NCBI GenBank assembly: GCA_017615475.1
Contig: JAGAAC010000085.1
Location: 1-54,823, forward strand
Length of the DNA: 54,823 nt
Reading direction: 5' to 3'
Source of the DNA: Clostridia bacterium
GTDB taxonomy: Bacteria; Bacillota; Clostridia; Christensenellales; Aristaeellaceae
Below are positions 8,921 through 17,493 of this stretch, in pieces. The notes beneath the pieces are model-generated. The model searched no databases, was not told the DNA's origin, and saw only the letters and a program-made list of their open reading frames with translations. The stretch's first letter is position 1. Each line of letters begins with the position of its first letter. Both the position numbers and the translations under genes were made by a program.

Positions 8921-9928
8921 TTATCTCTTTGCGTTTTCAAAAAGATGGTTTCCTGTTTCGGCCAGTTTTCCGATCATTTTTGTGCTGAGCAGCCCGAATT
9001 TGTTGGTCATGACAGCTACACAGCAATCCGCTGTAAGGGAGAATTTCAGGAACGTAAGGAAACCGGCATTAACGCCCATATGATGACCGGTGTCCGCTGT
9101 GCATTCCACGCAGAGCCCGTAATGATTCATGACGGGGGTCATCATGCGGGCTGTGGTTTCTTTGGAGAGCAAACCGCCGTCCCGGAAGCTCCGGGAGAGA
9201 GCAATGCCGATTTTCGCCAGCTCGGCCGGCGTGGACCAAAGGCCTGCTGCTGCATGCTCCGGATAATAGTGATAACCGTGCTTGCGATCTTCCCATATTC
9301 CAAGCTGACCGCCGAAAGCGGCATTTTCAATCCTGTCTTCATTAAGCGGCTGGAAGAAGCCGCTTCGTGTCAGGCCCAGCGGCGCAGCGATTTCCTGGAC
9401 AAAGGCATCCTGCAGCGTCATTCCGGTGATTCTCGTAAACGCGAGTTCCGCAAGGGTAATCCCGCCGCCGGAATAAGAGTACTGTTCTCCGTAGGGCAGT
9501 GTCCTGCAGACTCTGGGGGTGTTTCCGCTGCCATTCAGCACATCTTCCAGTGAAAAAAGCTTATGCCCGGCACGGTATCCGGGGAAACCGTGGACGTTGA
9601 AGCCTGCCGTATGGGACAGCAACGCAGCAAAGGTCAGCGGAAAATCAACAAAGTCCGAAATCACAGCTGAAATATCCGCATCAGGATCGATGATCCCCTT
9701 GTCGACATATCGCAGGAGCGTCGCGGCAAACACGGGTTTGCTGACAGAACCTGCCTGAAACAGCATATCCGGATTCACAGGAAAGTTCTTTCCAAAGCGG
9801 CCGGTACCCAGGCAGCAGGTTTCGACAGAATCCCCGCCGGCGACCGCAACACTCACTCCGTATCTTTTCGTGCCACGTATTTCCAATAAGCCGCCTATGT
9901 CAACACCGTGGAAAGTTTTCTCTTTCAT
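8921..9928 (-). CDS. Serine hydrolase of the beta-lactamase/class C family
   Basis: A 335-residue beta-lactamase-related esterase or D-amino-acid peptidase. The nucleophile motif is SVSK (61-64), the second motif YSG at 152-154, and the third HMG at 283-285. LSHTAGFNVHGFPGY (105-118) is typical of the EstB/AmpH-like group. No signal peptide is visible, so it is probably cytoplasmic; resistance to beta-lactams cannot be claimed. The ribosome site GGAGG is embedded in the small remnant frame at 9900-9998, so translation of the two may be coupled. Confidence 0.9.
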   Translation of the reverse strand: MKEKTFHGVDIGGLLEIRGTKRYGVSVAVAGGDSVETCCLGTGRFGKNFPVNPDMLFQAGSVSKPVFAATLLRYVDKGIIDPDADISAVISDFVDFPLTFAALLSHTAGFNVHGFPGYRAGHKLFSLEDVLNGSGNTPRVCRTLPYGEQYSYSGGGITLAELAFTRITGMTLQDAFVQEIAAPLGLTRSGFFQPLNEDRIENAAFGGQLGIWEDRKHGYHYYPEHAAAGLWSTPAELAKIGIALSRSFRDGGLLSKETTARMMTPVMNHYGLCVECTADTGHHMGVNAGFLTFLKFSLTADCCVAVMTNKFGLLSTKMIGKLAETGNHLFENAKR

Positions 9929-9998
9929 CTGGCTTTCCTCCGAAGAACATCAGCAATTCCGCGTCTGCCATGCCGGCTTTCCTGAATTCAATATTCAT
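9900..9998 (-). pseudogene. GNAT N-terminal remnant in the leader of the serine hydrolase gene
   Basis: A 32-codon frame with its own ribosome site (AGAGG) starts MNIEFRKAGMADAELLM, which matches the usual first strand and helix of GNAT enzymes, then runs out of frame across the serine hydrolase start and ends in TGA. It looks like the surviving first 17 codons of a deleted acetyltransferase fused to the hydrolase gene. It could now act as a leader peptide. Confidence 0.55.
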
Positions 9999-10190
9999 CA
10001 ATGACAACCTCTCAAACAAAAATCCGGTCATTGTCCGCTGCGACTGGTTTTCTTCTTATCGCACATTCAGTTCCTGGTTTTGATATGGGGATGATGGTAT
10101 AACTATTTCATTATAGGGCATTACGGGTATTGTGGAAAGACACCGGCGGTATTGGCAGTATGTGATTTTGCCATACCGGCAATACAGGAT

Positions 10191-10823
10191 TCATCTCTCA
10201 CAGGCTGTCATTTCAAAGAAATGACTGACATGCTTACGGATTGCTTCCATGCATTCATGTTCTTTCTCCGGTTCCCGGTCCCAGATTTCCATATACATAA
10301 ACACGGGAGCGCAGAAATACAGCGCCATCTGTTTCGGATCATCCTTTTTCATGAATCCGGCTTTCATGAGCTCGCCAAACAGTTTTGTGTCATAGTCAAG
10401 CATCGTGTCAACATACCGACGGGTATACAGGCTGCCGAGCTCCCGGCTTTGAAACTGGGATATCTTCAGCATATGCCGGACCTGAATGGAATAAGGATCC
10501 GTCATGGCAAAGCGGACAAAGGACAGAACGTTTGAACTCAGCTTAACCGGATTGATGCCGGCGTAAAAACGTACGTCCTCCGGGTCGGTTCCGGCATCCT
10601 TTGCCTGAAAATGAACCGACAGGTTCTCCAGAAGGTCATCAAAGCGCCTTTCCGAATCCTCTATGATCCTGTCAAAGATCTCCTGTTTTCCTTTGAAATG
10701 CTTGTACAGCGCAGCTTTTGAAATGTCCAGCGGCTTTGCGATATCGCTCATGGATGTACCGGCATATCCTTTTTCCGCGAACTGGCGAAGCGCCTCGTTT
10801 ATGATCTGCTCTTTTGTGTTCAT
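10191..10823 (-). CDS. TetR/AcrR family transcriptional regulator
   Basis: A 210-residue one-component repressor. The N-terminal helix-turn-helix has the form TKEQIINEALRQFAEKGYAG followed by TSMSDIAKPLDISKAALYKHF (residues 2-45), and the C-terminal ligand domain is variable. It overlaps the alpha/beta hydrolase gene by ATGA (10820-10823), so the two are translationally coupled. The promoter of this pair at 11781-11828 carries an inverted repeat placed exactly where a TetR dimer would block RNA polymerase, which suggests autoregulation and control of the hydrolase. Confidence 0.93.
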   Translation of the reverse strand: MNTKEQIINEALRQFAEKGYAGTSMSDIAKPLDISKAALYKHFKGKQEIFDRIIEDSERRFDDLLENLSVHFQAKDAGTDPEDVRFYAGINPVKLSSNVLSFVRFAMTDPYSIQVRHMLKISQFQSRELGSLYTRRYVDTMLDYDTKLFGELMKAGFMKKDDPKQMALYFCAPVFMYMEIWDREPEKEHECMEAIRKHVSHFFEMTACER

Positions 10824-11725
10824 GTTCCCTCCTGCACAAATGCTTCCAGCGCTTTCCTGATTTCTTCTTCATGCCCCTTCATCATATGGCCGCCGTCGTC
10901 CAGCGGAACAAAGGTACACCGGGGAATGATTCTGCTGCAGGCTTCCGCTGTCTCAAAGGATGCCAGCTTGTCATCCCGCGCGTGGAGGATCAGTACCGGA
11001 ACACTGAGCTTGCTCATGTCATATTCCTCGTACCTGACAGCCTTGTCCCGGTTGGTGACTTCTCCGTCAAAGACAATCCCGGCTTTTCGCCCTTCCATTG
11101 GCAGGATGAGCTTCAGCGCATCGCCGTCCATACCCATCAGCGGCTTAAACAGCGGACTGAACAGATACATGCAGAAATCATTGCACAGGAAGGCAGGCGG
11201 TCCGGACAGCCCGGGCTTTTTATCCGGCTTCTTTATCTCCGGATAGCCGGAGCAGTAAAGAATCAGTCCTTTACATCTTTCCGGGTGCAGCAATGCGAAC
11301 CGGATGGCAGCTGATCCTCCCGCACTGGTTGCCAGGACATATGCTTTTTCGATTTCCAGCTTATCCAGCAGCTCCGTGAAGGCATCCGCCTGCATATCCA
11401 CCGTGGCGTTTTCAGGAAGATCACTTCCCGGGTATCCGAATCTGGAAGGAGCGATGATCCTGAACAGATCGGTCCGGCCCTTCAGTACGTCAAAGCCCTG
11501 GTCATAACCTCCGCAGATTCCGTGAGAGATGACAACCGGTTCTCCCTGGCCTTCATCGATATAGGCGATCTTACCAAAGGAAGTCATAACGCTTTCCGCT
11601 TTTTGTTCATAGGCAGCGAACCGCTCTTTTGCCTCCCTGGTAACCCGGACATAGCTGAACATCAGGATTGCCAAACCTGTCAGGAGTACCGCACAAAGTA
11701 TAATCAGCATTCTTTTCTTTTTCAT
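10820..11725 (-). CDS. Alpha/beta hydrolase, membrane-anchored
   Basis: A 301-residue alpha/beta-fold hydrolase with an N-terminal membrane anchor (about residues 5-25), so the catalytic domain is probably outside the cell membrane. The nucleophile is Ser134 in LATSAGGSAA (elbow TSAGG instead of GxSxG), with a likely acid in LILHARDD and a catalytic His in DDGGHMMKGH. The oxyanion region is SHGICGGYDQ. It is the first gene of the TetR operon, and its substrate is probably linked to the signal TetR senses. The upstream ribosome site is weak. Confidence 0.88.
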   Translation of the reverse strand: MKKKRMLIILCAVLLTGLAILMFSYVRVTREAKERFAAYEQKAESVMTSFGKIAYIDEGQGEPVVISHGICGGYDQGFDVLKGRTDLFRIIAPSRFGYPGSDLPENATVDMQADAFTELLDKLEIEKAYVLATSAGGSAAIRFALLHPERCKGLILYCSGYPEIKKPDKKPGLSGPPAFLCNDFCMYLFSPLFKPLMGMDGDALKLILPMEGRKAGIVFDGEVTNRDKAVRYEEYDMSKLSVPVLILHARDDKLASFETAEACSRIIPRCTFVPLDDGGHMMKGHEEEIRKALEAFVQEGT

Positions 11726-11780
11726 TTGCCCATTTCATTCCCATGGGAACAGTTTCAGACTCAATACAGTCACAGAAAAA

Positions 11781-11828
11781 GTGACCGATTGGTAACTGCA
11801 TTATAGTTGCCGACCGGTCACTTGTCAA
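11781..11828 (-). promoter_or_regulatory. Consensus promoter with TetR-type operator
   Basis: Minus strand: TTGACA (11823-11828), exactly 17 bp, TATAAT (11800-11805), a perfect sigma-A consensus. GTGACCGATTGGTAAC (11781-11796) and GTTGCCGACCGGTCAC (11806-11821) form a 16-bp inverted repeat (three mismatches). One half fills the -35/-10 spacer and the other covers the start of transcription, as expected for tight repression by the TetR protein encoded in the same operon. Confidence 0.88.
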
Positions 11829-11882
11829 TCCGGATATTCAGCAGTTATTGATCCTATGCATTTTGCTTATGATTTACATATG

Positions 11883-11913
11883 AAAAGGAGACAGAGAATC
11901 AGTCTCTGTCTCC
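11883..11913 (-). terminator. Terminator downstream of the secreted protein gene
   Basis: GGAGACAGAGA (11887-11897) pairs perfectly with TCTCTGTCTCC (11903-11913). Read on the minus strand, it is followed by TTTT. Confidence 0.8.
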
Positions 11914-11946
11914 CTTAAGGAAGATCTTATTTGAGGGTTTGTTCTG

Positions 11947-12555
11947 TTACTGGTTGGATAGTATTTTCGAAATATCAATGTCAAAAGCAGCGCGGGAAAA
12001 TCCAAAATATTTTACACTGTTTATCGTCATTAAAGACGGATCTCCGGCAGAACCGTTTGTTACCTTAAATTCATATTTGTAGGAACCATATTCCAGTAGA
12101 ATGGAGACGGGGGCGGCTAATTCGCTTTCATACAGTATCATTTCATCGCCGAACCCATTATCCATCAGTTCCTGAATTGTTTTTCCCTTCAGCTCATCCA
12201 GTTTATCCTGGCTTATCGGTGTTTCAGACAGTTCTTCGGTATATACTATCGGCAGTGTCCAGGCATATTCATCGAATGCCTCCATTGCAGGAGTGCTGTG
12301 GTCCTGTGCCTCAGCGGCCTTATAAAGCTCCTTTGCGTGATCATCCAGCATGGTTACCATGCGGAAATGCCTGTCGTCCATTTCCAGAATAAGAATAAGA
12401 TAATCAGGGTGATCCTGGATGGATAAATAGCATTCCGTAGAATCAAGCACGTCCCGGATTGATGCGAACACAGGTAGCTCTTTTTCTGACGCCTGTGCGA
12501 TACAGGCTGTACAAAGGATGATTACGGATAAAACCAGCAGTGCGAACTTTTTCAA
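11947..12555 (-). CDS. Secreted protein of unknown function
   Basis: About 202 residues with a clear signal peptide (KKFALLVLSVIILCTACIAQASE, cut near ASE). I favour the TTG start at 12555 because GGGAGG lies seven bases before it; the ATG at 12573 overlaps that site. A Cys near the end of the signal (CTAC) could instead be a lipobox, although the match is poor. The mature part has no motif I recognise. It is rich in Asp/Glu and beta-type segments such as DYLILILEMDDRHFRMVTML. It is a single gene closed by the terminator at 11883-11913. Confidence 0.75.
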   Translation of the reverse strand: MKKFALLVLSVIILCTACIAQASEKELPVFASIRDVLDSTECYLSIQDHPDYLILILEMDDRHFRMVTMLDDHAKELYKAAEAQDHSTPAMEAFDEYAWTLPIVYTEELSETPISQDKLDELKGKTIQELMDNGFGDEMILYESELAAPVSILLEYGSYKYEFKVTNGSAGDPSLMTINSVKYFGFSRAAFDIDISKILSNQ

Positions 12556-12622
12556 ATGATATCCTCCCAACAAAAAAGTGTGATCATAAAATAAACGGTT
12601 GGGGAGGCATTAATCTTCCTCA

Positions 12623-13273
12623 TCAAACACCTGCACGGTTCCAGGCATATTCAAGCATATCAATGCCGGCCTCGCCTCTGCGGAGTTTTTCAACTTCTTC
12701 ATGACAAAAAGCCAGAGCTTCGCCTATGAATTCGTCAGACATTTCTTTTGTAAAGAAGAAAACCGGATCCTCTTCCACGGGAAGAAAGTATTCGTCCAGC
12801 TTCTTTATAAGGCCTGCGGCATCAAAAGAACTGATTTGGTTCAAATCCTCATTGTCAAAACCATCAGGGATAACAATGTCATTCTTCAAGCTGTACCTGC
12901 TTATAATGTACTGATTCACAATCTGATAATCCTTATGCAGGCGCTCAACGTTTCCGGGGAGCATCGGGTTCCAGTGATACCTGTCATACACGAACTGCCT
13001 GTATAAGGAATCCTGTACCAAATGAAGGTAATATCCCATGTATAAATCGTCAGAAAGCATCCGCTTTCCGAACAGATCCCTGAATCTGTCAAAGTCATAG
13101 GTCTTCTTTTTGCCGTCCAGGACATTCACCTTCAGATGCGAGTTCCCATTCTGATTGCCGCCGGCTCCGTAATCCGCAACAATAGCTCCGAACTTAAGCC
13201 TGTTTGTATCAGTAAATGATATCTGCTTTGCCAGCTCGTTTGTAACAGCCAGGTGAACTATACTAGAAGCCAT
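12623..13273 (-). CDS. Zinc-dependent phospholipase C-like protein
   Basis: A 216-residue protein. It begins MASSIVHLAVTNELAKQI and has a GAIVADYGA stretch, then NGNSHLKVNV, and later YYLHLVQDSLYRQFVYD. The spaced His and Asp residues (His7, Asp in VADYG, His in SHLK, HLVQD) resemble the zinc ligands of the phospholipase C/S1-P1 nuclease-like fold found in many clostridial proteins of unknown role. There is no signal peptide, so it is probably cytoplasmic. The actual substrate is unknown. Confidence 0.65.
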   Translation of the reverse strand: MASSIVHLAVTNELAKQISFTDTNRLKFGAIVADYGAGGNQNGNSHLKVNVLDGKKKTYDFDRFRDLFGKRMLSDDLYMGYYLHLVQDSLYRQFVYDRYHWNPMLPGNVERLHKDYQIVNQYIISRYSLKNDIVIPDGFDNEDLNQISSFDAAGLIKKLDEYFLPVEEDPVFFFTKEMSDEFIGEALAFCHEEVEKLRRGEAGIDMLEYAWNRAGV

Positions 13274-13420
13274 ATCAATTCCTCACTTATATAATGTAAC
13301 GTGTGAGAGGTGCTTAAGCATTCCCGAATACTATAACATATTTCACAGAAAGTTACAGCCGAATATGCCGCATAAAAACAGGAGCTCTGAATCGGTTGCG
13401 AATAAATACGCCCCACGCAA

Positions 13421-13450
13421 AACGCGCCTGTCCGTTCAGACAGGCGCGTT
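13421..13450 (-). terminator. Strong hairpin terminator
   Basis: AACGCGCCTGTC (13421-13432) pairs perfectly with GACAGGCGCGTT (13439-13450) over a six-base loop. Read on the minus strand, it ends the gene at 13499-14143 and is followed by TTTTGC. Confidence 0.75.
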
Positions 13451-13498
13451 ATTTGTCAACAGGAGACAGAGATCCGTTCCCTGCTTTGCGGCAAGAGG

Positions 13499-14143
13499 TC
13501 AGTTCCAGGGAGAGTAACTGTAAAGGAACTCAACCAGCTTTCCGTTCTCATCAAAGGTGACCTTTGTGTTATACGGAGCGAAGTTTGTACCTTCCTGCAA
13601 AAGGCCAAGCAGTTCATCAAATCCCAGTTTCACAGGCTCGTCCAGGTTTTCCGGGTCGCTCCAGTCCAGGAAGCTGATATCCTTCTCCAGCGGTACTTTG
13701 ATTGTGAAGATTTCCGTATAGAAGGGATTGTCGGTCTCCGTGCTGGCGATATAGGTTCCGTCTTCCGCCTTCCAGAAGGAATAGCCGTTATTATCGCCGT
13801 CCGTTACGGTGACACCATATTCATCGCTGACCACATTCATGACCATAAAGGTTGTGCCGTCACCGAAGCAAAGAATATCGTGCTCTTTGAGGTTCTCAAT
13901 GACCGCGGGATCAAACTGATCTCTTTCATAAACAGTCATGGTGATTGTGTATTTCGCGTCTTCATCCTCACCGGCTGATGTGATATCGGTGATTCCGGCT
14001 TCGAAGCTTTTTCCCCCGACCAGGGCTTTGAATGTTTCAGACGTATTCGGCTTATAAAGGTTTGACACAGGAGCCTCGGCAGAAACAGAAACCGCCAGGC
14101 AGATCAGAAGCAGAGAACACAGAAGAGCCATCACTTTTTTCAT
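13499..14143 (-). CDS. Secreted protein of unknown function
   Basis: A 214-residue exported protein with signal peptide KKVMALLCSLLLICLAVSVSAEA, predicted cut after SAEA. The start at 14143 has AGGAGG nine bases upstream, and an ATG 24 bases earlier precedes this site. The mature part is acidic and probably all-beta, with repeated Asp-Gly turns (GDGTTFMVMN, TVTDGDNNGYSFWKAEDGTY). I recognise no family. It is monocistronic, with a terminator at 13421-13450. Confidence 0.78.
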   Translation of the reverse strand: MKKVMALLCSLLLICLAVSVSAEAPVSNLYKPNTSETFKALVGGKSFEAGITDITSAGEDEDAKYTITMTVYERDQFDPAVIENLKEHDILCFGDGTTFMVMNVVSDEYGVTVTDGDNNGYSFWKAEDGTYIASTETDNPFYTEIFTIKVPLEKDISFLDWSDPENLDEPVKLGFDELLGLLQEGTNFAPYNTKVTFDENGKLVEFLYSYSPWN

Positions 14144-14299
14144 TTTCTTTTCCTCCTGTCTTATCATGACATATTGATAAACGGCGATACCACAGTGCGT
14201 GCTTGCTTTTTCGCGCCTGTTGTTCCCCGGTAACGGGTTCCTTATATGTATACGCAGAAGTCTGCTCGCTGGCGGACAAATTCAAGATATTCTTTTTCA

Positions 14300-14445
14300 A
14301 GCCTGTGAAACATAAACGCCGATGTTTTCAGAGATGTCTTTTACAAGAGAGAACCCGCTTTCCGAACCTGATCATCCCGGCGGCTGAACTCTTCCAGAAC
14401 GCTATAATTGAACGCTTCCTGATTGTCCAGGATAAACTTTTCCGG
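14300..14445 (-). pseudogene. Degraded GNAT fragment
   Basis: Read on the minus strand, 14445-14345 encodes PEKFILDNQEAFNYS followed by VLEEFSRRDD. This is the hallmark start of a clostridial GNAT subgroup in which DNQEAF, EEF and RDD follow in series. Stop codons and frame changes occur before and after it. A second frame then reads ESGFSLVKDISENIGVYV and stops. The gap 14168-14532 is therefore a decayed acetyltransferase. No promoter for it remains. Confidence 0.5.
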
Positions 14446-14532
14446 TCATCACGTGTTGATGGGATCAAGGCAGGTGCTCATGACAGGTATACCTTTCACA
14501 AGACTGATACTGATGCCAAAGGTTTTCAAAGA

Positions 14533-14916
14533 TTAAACCGTCAGTTCAATCAGATTATCCTCAACAGCAACAATACAGGACTCATAATACCCATCACCGG
14601 TTGTTCTGGGTCCGCTAAGGACCTTATATCCATCGGCTTTCATCTGTGCAGTCAGTTCATTGACCTTTTCCTTGCTTCCTACAGAAAAAGCGATGTGGGA
14701 ATAGCCTGTTTTTTCCGACTCTTTTGAGGGATCCGCAATGCCGGGTTTATTCATGATTTCAAGCCTGGAACCGTCATCAAAAGAGATGAAAAAGGATCTG
14801 AATCCGGTTTTCCCATTATGGTATCCGTTATTGGATATGCCGCCTAAATATTTCACAAAGAAATCCCGGGCGTTTTCCAGATCGTTGACAAATATCGCAG
14901 TATGATCAATTCTCAT
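14533..14916 (-). CDS. VOC family protein (glyoxalase/dioxygenase fold)
   Basis: A 127-residue, one-domain vicinal-oxygen-chelate protein made of two beta-alpha-beta-beta-beta units. It starts MRIDHTAIFVNDLENARDFF, where His5 is a metal ligand, has SRLEIMNKPG (Glu in the second strand), YSHIAFSVGS (His) and DNLIELTV at the end, giving the His-Glu-His-Glu set. Function could be glyoxalase, fosfomycin or bleomycin resistance, or another enzyme; the sequence does not decide. It has its own conserved-spacer promoter at 14968-14996. Confidence 0.9.
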   Translation of the reverse strand: MRIDHTAIFVNDLENARDFFVKYLGGISNNGYHNGKTGFRSFFISFDDGSRLEIMNKPGIADPSKESEKTGYSHIAFSVGSKEKVNELTAQMKADGYKVLSGPRTTGDGYYESCIVAVEDNLIELTV

Positions 14917-14967
14917 TTAAGTTTCTCTCCATATCAAAAGTCAGCGCGCTGCTGCACGATTGAGTTG

Positions 14968-14996
14968 ATCATACCAAAGCCGGTGATTCCAGTCAA
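14968..14996 (-). promoter_or_regulatory. Sigma-A promoter (conserved-spacer type)
   Basis: Minus strand: TTGACT (14991-14996), 17-bp spacer, TATGAT (14968-14973), about 50 bases upstream of the VOC start. GGAATC follows the -35 and GCTTTGG precedes the -10. Confidence 0.85.
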
Positions 14997-15057
14997 ACAC
15001 AAGCAGGCGAGGGGAGTCTGCAATACCGGAATATACAACCCCAAATACCGCTGACAA

Positions 15058-15918
15058 TTACGATTCCTGTGCTGCTTCCTCCAGCAAATCATACAGCTGA
15101 CCTATCAAAGGATTTGATTGCGACTGCTTCGGGCAGACAAACAGGATCTCTGTTTCCAGACTGCTTTCAGCAATGGTCCGGTACCAGATGTCCCGGATCG
15201 CCTGAACCATGGAATGCGGAAGAAGAGCAAGGCCGATCCCGGACTGTGCCATGGACAAAGCGGTTCTGGCATCGTCACAGACGGCCTGGATAGAGGGAGA
15301 GACGCCCTGGCTGATAAAAGCGTTGTGCAGAAAGGCTTCATACCGCCGGTAGATGATCAGCGGGTAATCTGCCAATTCTGTGAGTTCAATCTCCCTGTCA
15401 ACACAGAAACCGTCGATGTTGCCAACCGCAATAAAGGATTCCTTCCGGAGGGGGCGGACGTCCAGTTCGCTCAGCCGGAGCGGACTTCGCAGCAGCGCGC
15501 AGTCCAGCATTCCCTTATTCAGCATTTCCCGCAGCGTGAATGAAGTGGCATCGGATATTTCAAAAACCAGGTTTTTATCCGCCTGATGAAGCTTTGTCAG
15601 AACGGGATTCAGGAGAAGCGATGTCGAAGGAGTAACGCCGATGCGCAGCGTTTTTTTAACTCCCTCTTTTGACACCTCCCTGGAGACAGCACTTTCCAGT
15701 GACAGCATGGTTTCGGCCCGCTCATACAACAGTCTGCCGGCGGGGGTCAGTTCGATATTCTTCTTTCCCCGGTGAAAGAGTGTTACACCGAGCTCCTGCT
15801 CCAGCATTTTCATATGGTAGCTCAAAGGCGGCTGGGACAGATTCATCCGCCTTGCCGCTTCACTGATACTTCCCGCGTCAACCACTTCCCGGAACATGCG
15901 CAGCTGCCGGATCTCCAT
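15058..15918 (-). CDS. LysR family transcriptional regulator
   Basis: A 286-residue LysR-type regulator. The N-terminal winged helix (residues 1-60) reads EIRQLRMFREVVDAGSISEA followed by ARRMNLSQPPLSYHMKMLE. The remainder is the two-lobed effector domain (LRIGVTPSTSLLLNPVL...). The ATG at 15918 has AGGAGG nine bases upstream, and the earlier GTG lies inside that site. It is divergent from the small membrane protein gene at 16114, with which it shares a compact control region, so that gene is the likely target. Confidence 0.92.
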   Translation of the reverse strand: MEIRQLRMFREVVDAGSISEAARRMNLSQPPLSYHMKMLEQELGVTLFHRGKKNIELTPAGRLLYERAETMLSLESAVSREVSKEGVKKTLRIGVTPSTSLLLNPVLTKLHQADKNLVFEISDATSFTLREMLNKGMLDCALLRSPLRLSELDVRPLRKESFIAVGNIDGFCVDREIELTELADYPLIIYRRYEAFLHNAFISQGVSPSIQAVCDDARTALSMAQSGIGLALLPHSMVQAIRDIWYRTIAESSLETEILFVCPKQSQSNPLIGQLYDLLEEAAQES

Positions 15919-15947
15919 ATCTTTCACCTCCTGGTTTTATCCATATA

Positions 15948-16008
15948 AATATACTATAGATAAGCATTAAAAACAATATTTTACAGATGGATTAATCTTC
16001 ATTATAAT
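15948..16008. promoter_or_regulatory. Back-to-back promoters of the LysR gene and small membrane protein
   Basis: Minus strand: TTGTTT (15971-15976), 17 bp, TATATT (15948-15953) for LysR. Plus strand: TTTACA (15980-15985), 17 bp, TATAAT (16003-16008) for 16114. The two -35 boxes are three bases apart, so one bound LysR could affect both. Confidence 0.75.
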
Positions 16009-16113
16009 GCACGTGAAGGTTGCGGCAGGCAGGGGGGCGGCCGCACCTTCAACCAACATTCAACGTATCGCTGCCTTTCCGCAGCGCTTTGGGAAAATGA
16101 GGAGGAAAAGAAG

Positions 16114-16323
16114 ATGAAAAAGAATCTTGTAAACGCTGTTATGAACTTCTTCGGTGTCGCTGCGCTGATCGGCATGCTCGATCTGCTTGCTGCCCGCTTC
16201 AGTTTTGCTGCTTTCACCCAGACCATCAGCAGGCCCGGCCACATTGCCTCTGTCTGCGTACTGGGATTGATCCTGGCTGTAGGTGCCTTTTTCCGGCCCG
16301 ACAGCAGCAAGCAGGATGCCTGA
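16114..16323 (+). CDS. Small membrane protein
   Basis: A 69-residue protein with two hydrophobic segments (about residues 10-30 and 46-62) and a charged tail (RPDSSKQDA). It starts after GGAGGAAAAGAAG, an excellent ribosome site, and has a strong promoter and a strong terminator, so it is a genuine gene. The untranslated leader is about 100 bases. I recognise no family. The divergent LysR gene is the likely regulator. Confidence 0.8.
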   Translation: MKKNLVNAVMNFFGVAALIGMLDLLAARFSFAAFTQTISRPGHIASVCVLGLILAVGAFFRPDSSKQDA

Positions 16324-16349
16324 CGGTATCGGTTATTATTCATCAACAT

Positions 16350-16377
16350 GACCGGGATGCAATCCCGGTCTTTTTTT
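16350..16377 (+). terminator. Rho-independent terminator
   Basis: GACCGGGA (16350-16357) pairs with TCCCGGTC (16363-16370), followed by seven T residues. It ends the small membrane protein transcript. Confidence 0.92.
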
Positions 16378-16571
16378 GTTTTGATCCATAAGAAAACGCC
16401 GGCTTTTGACCGGTGCTGAGAAAGGATATTCAGATGTTTCCTGCTGTCAGGCACACCTTATACGCTGAAATTTGTAAACCCGGGACCTGATCATGATGTA
16501 TTTGATAACCTGCGTTAAACTGACACTTTGAAAAGACAAAGGTCAGCCATACCGGATGGAAAAGATTCAGA

Positions 16572-17444
16572 TCAGTACGAAATACTGAGCGTATTCCCGT
16601 CTTTCGTAATCCGGATCGGGAAAAGCCAGGCATTTCCATCCGGGTCTCTCAGAATGACGTTGGTATTTTTGGTGTAGTCTTTGAACTCCACCCGTACAGA
16701 GGGACAGATGTATTCTCCTCCGGTTTCCAGATCTACAGTTCCGTTTTCAGGGTCTTCCAGCTCGGCTGTCCAGCCCTCTGTGACCGGGAACTGGTTTTCG
16801 TCCAGGCCGATGTTAGCACTGTAAGCATTGGGATTGCTCCCCGCAAATGCCAGGATTACAAACAGGGCAAAGGCTGCGGCTGCGATCACGGAAGCTGTTA
16901 CTCTCGCCGCTTTATTATGATGGACGGAGAAGATCAGTACCGGGACGATACCGAAGCAGAACAGGGTTGCGAGCAGATACTGGGGAAAGTTGCCAATCAG
17001 CTGTTTCAGGTAGCCGGTACCGATCCAGATCAGGGCGACAAGCGCAACGGAGTGAATGACCGCAGCAATCCAGTCATCCCGTTTGATATACCAGGCGATG
17101 AACGCACCGGGGAAGGTCGCAAGGGTCCAGTAAAACCAATATGTGTAATATCCGAACAGTTTCCATCCCATGGAACTGAACGGCACCTGGATCAGATAAA
17201 CCAGCGGCTGGGAGATCAGGAAATAAATAAAGGTTTTACAGGCGGCTTCCAGCGGCGTTTCGCAGTTTACCACGATGATAATCGCCAGAACGATCCAGGC
17301 TTCAAAGGTTACTGCGATCTGTTTGATGGAATTACCTTGCGGAACCAGCAGGGCAATCAGGGCAGTGACAATGCCGCTGATGACAGCAAAGAGGATCAGC
17401 CGGGGCCACGTCATCCTGAGTCCGCCAAAGAGCTTCCTTGCCAT
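16572..17444 (-). CDS. Multi-pass membrane protein of unknown function
   Basis: A 290-residue protein with about six or seven membrane segments in its first 200 residues, followed by an extracytoplasmic C-terminal domain of about 85 residues. That domain contains TEGWTAELEDPENGTVDLET and an immunoglobulin-like pattern ending ILRDPDGNAWLFPIRITKDG. I recognise no enzymatic motif. A short gap separates it from the GNAT gene upstream at 17494-18081, so they may be co-transcribed. The 248-base gap on the other side holds only the terminator at 16350. Confidence 0.8.
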   Translation of the reverse strand: MARKLFGGLRMTWPRLILFAVISGIVTALIALLVPQGNSIKQIAVTFEAWIVLAIIIVVNCETPLEAACKTFIYFLISQPLVYLIQVPFSSMGWKLFGYYTYWFYWTLATFPGAFIAWYIKRDDWIAAVIHSVALVALIWIGTGYLKQLIGNFPQYLLATLFCFGIVPVLIFSVHHNKAARVTASVIAAAAFALFVILAFAGSNPNAYSANIGLDENQFPVTEGWTAELEDPENGTVDLETGGEYICPSVRVEFKDYTKNTNVILRDPDGNAWLFPIRITKDGNTLSISY

Positions 17445-17493
17445 TTTTTCATCTCTCTTTTTCAGGTGTATTCATACAGCTGAGATGATTATA

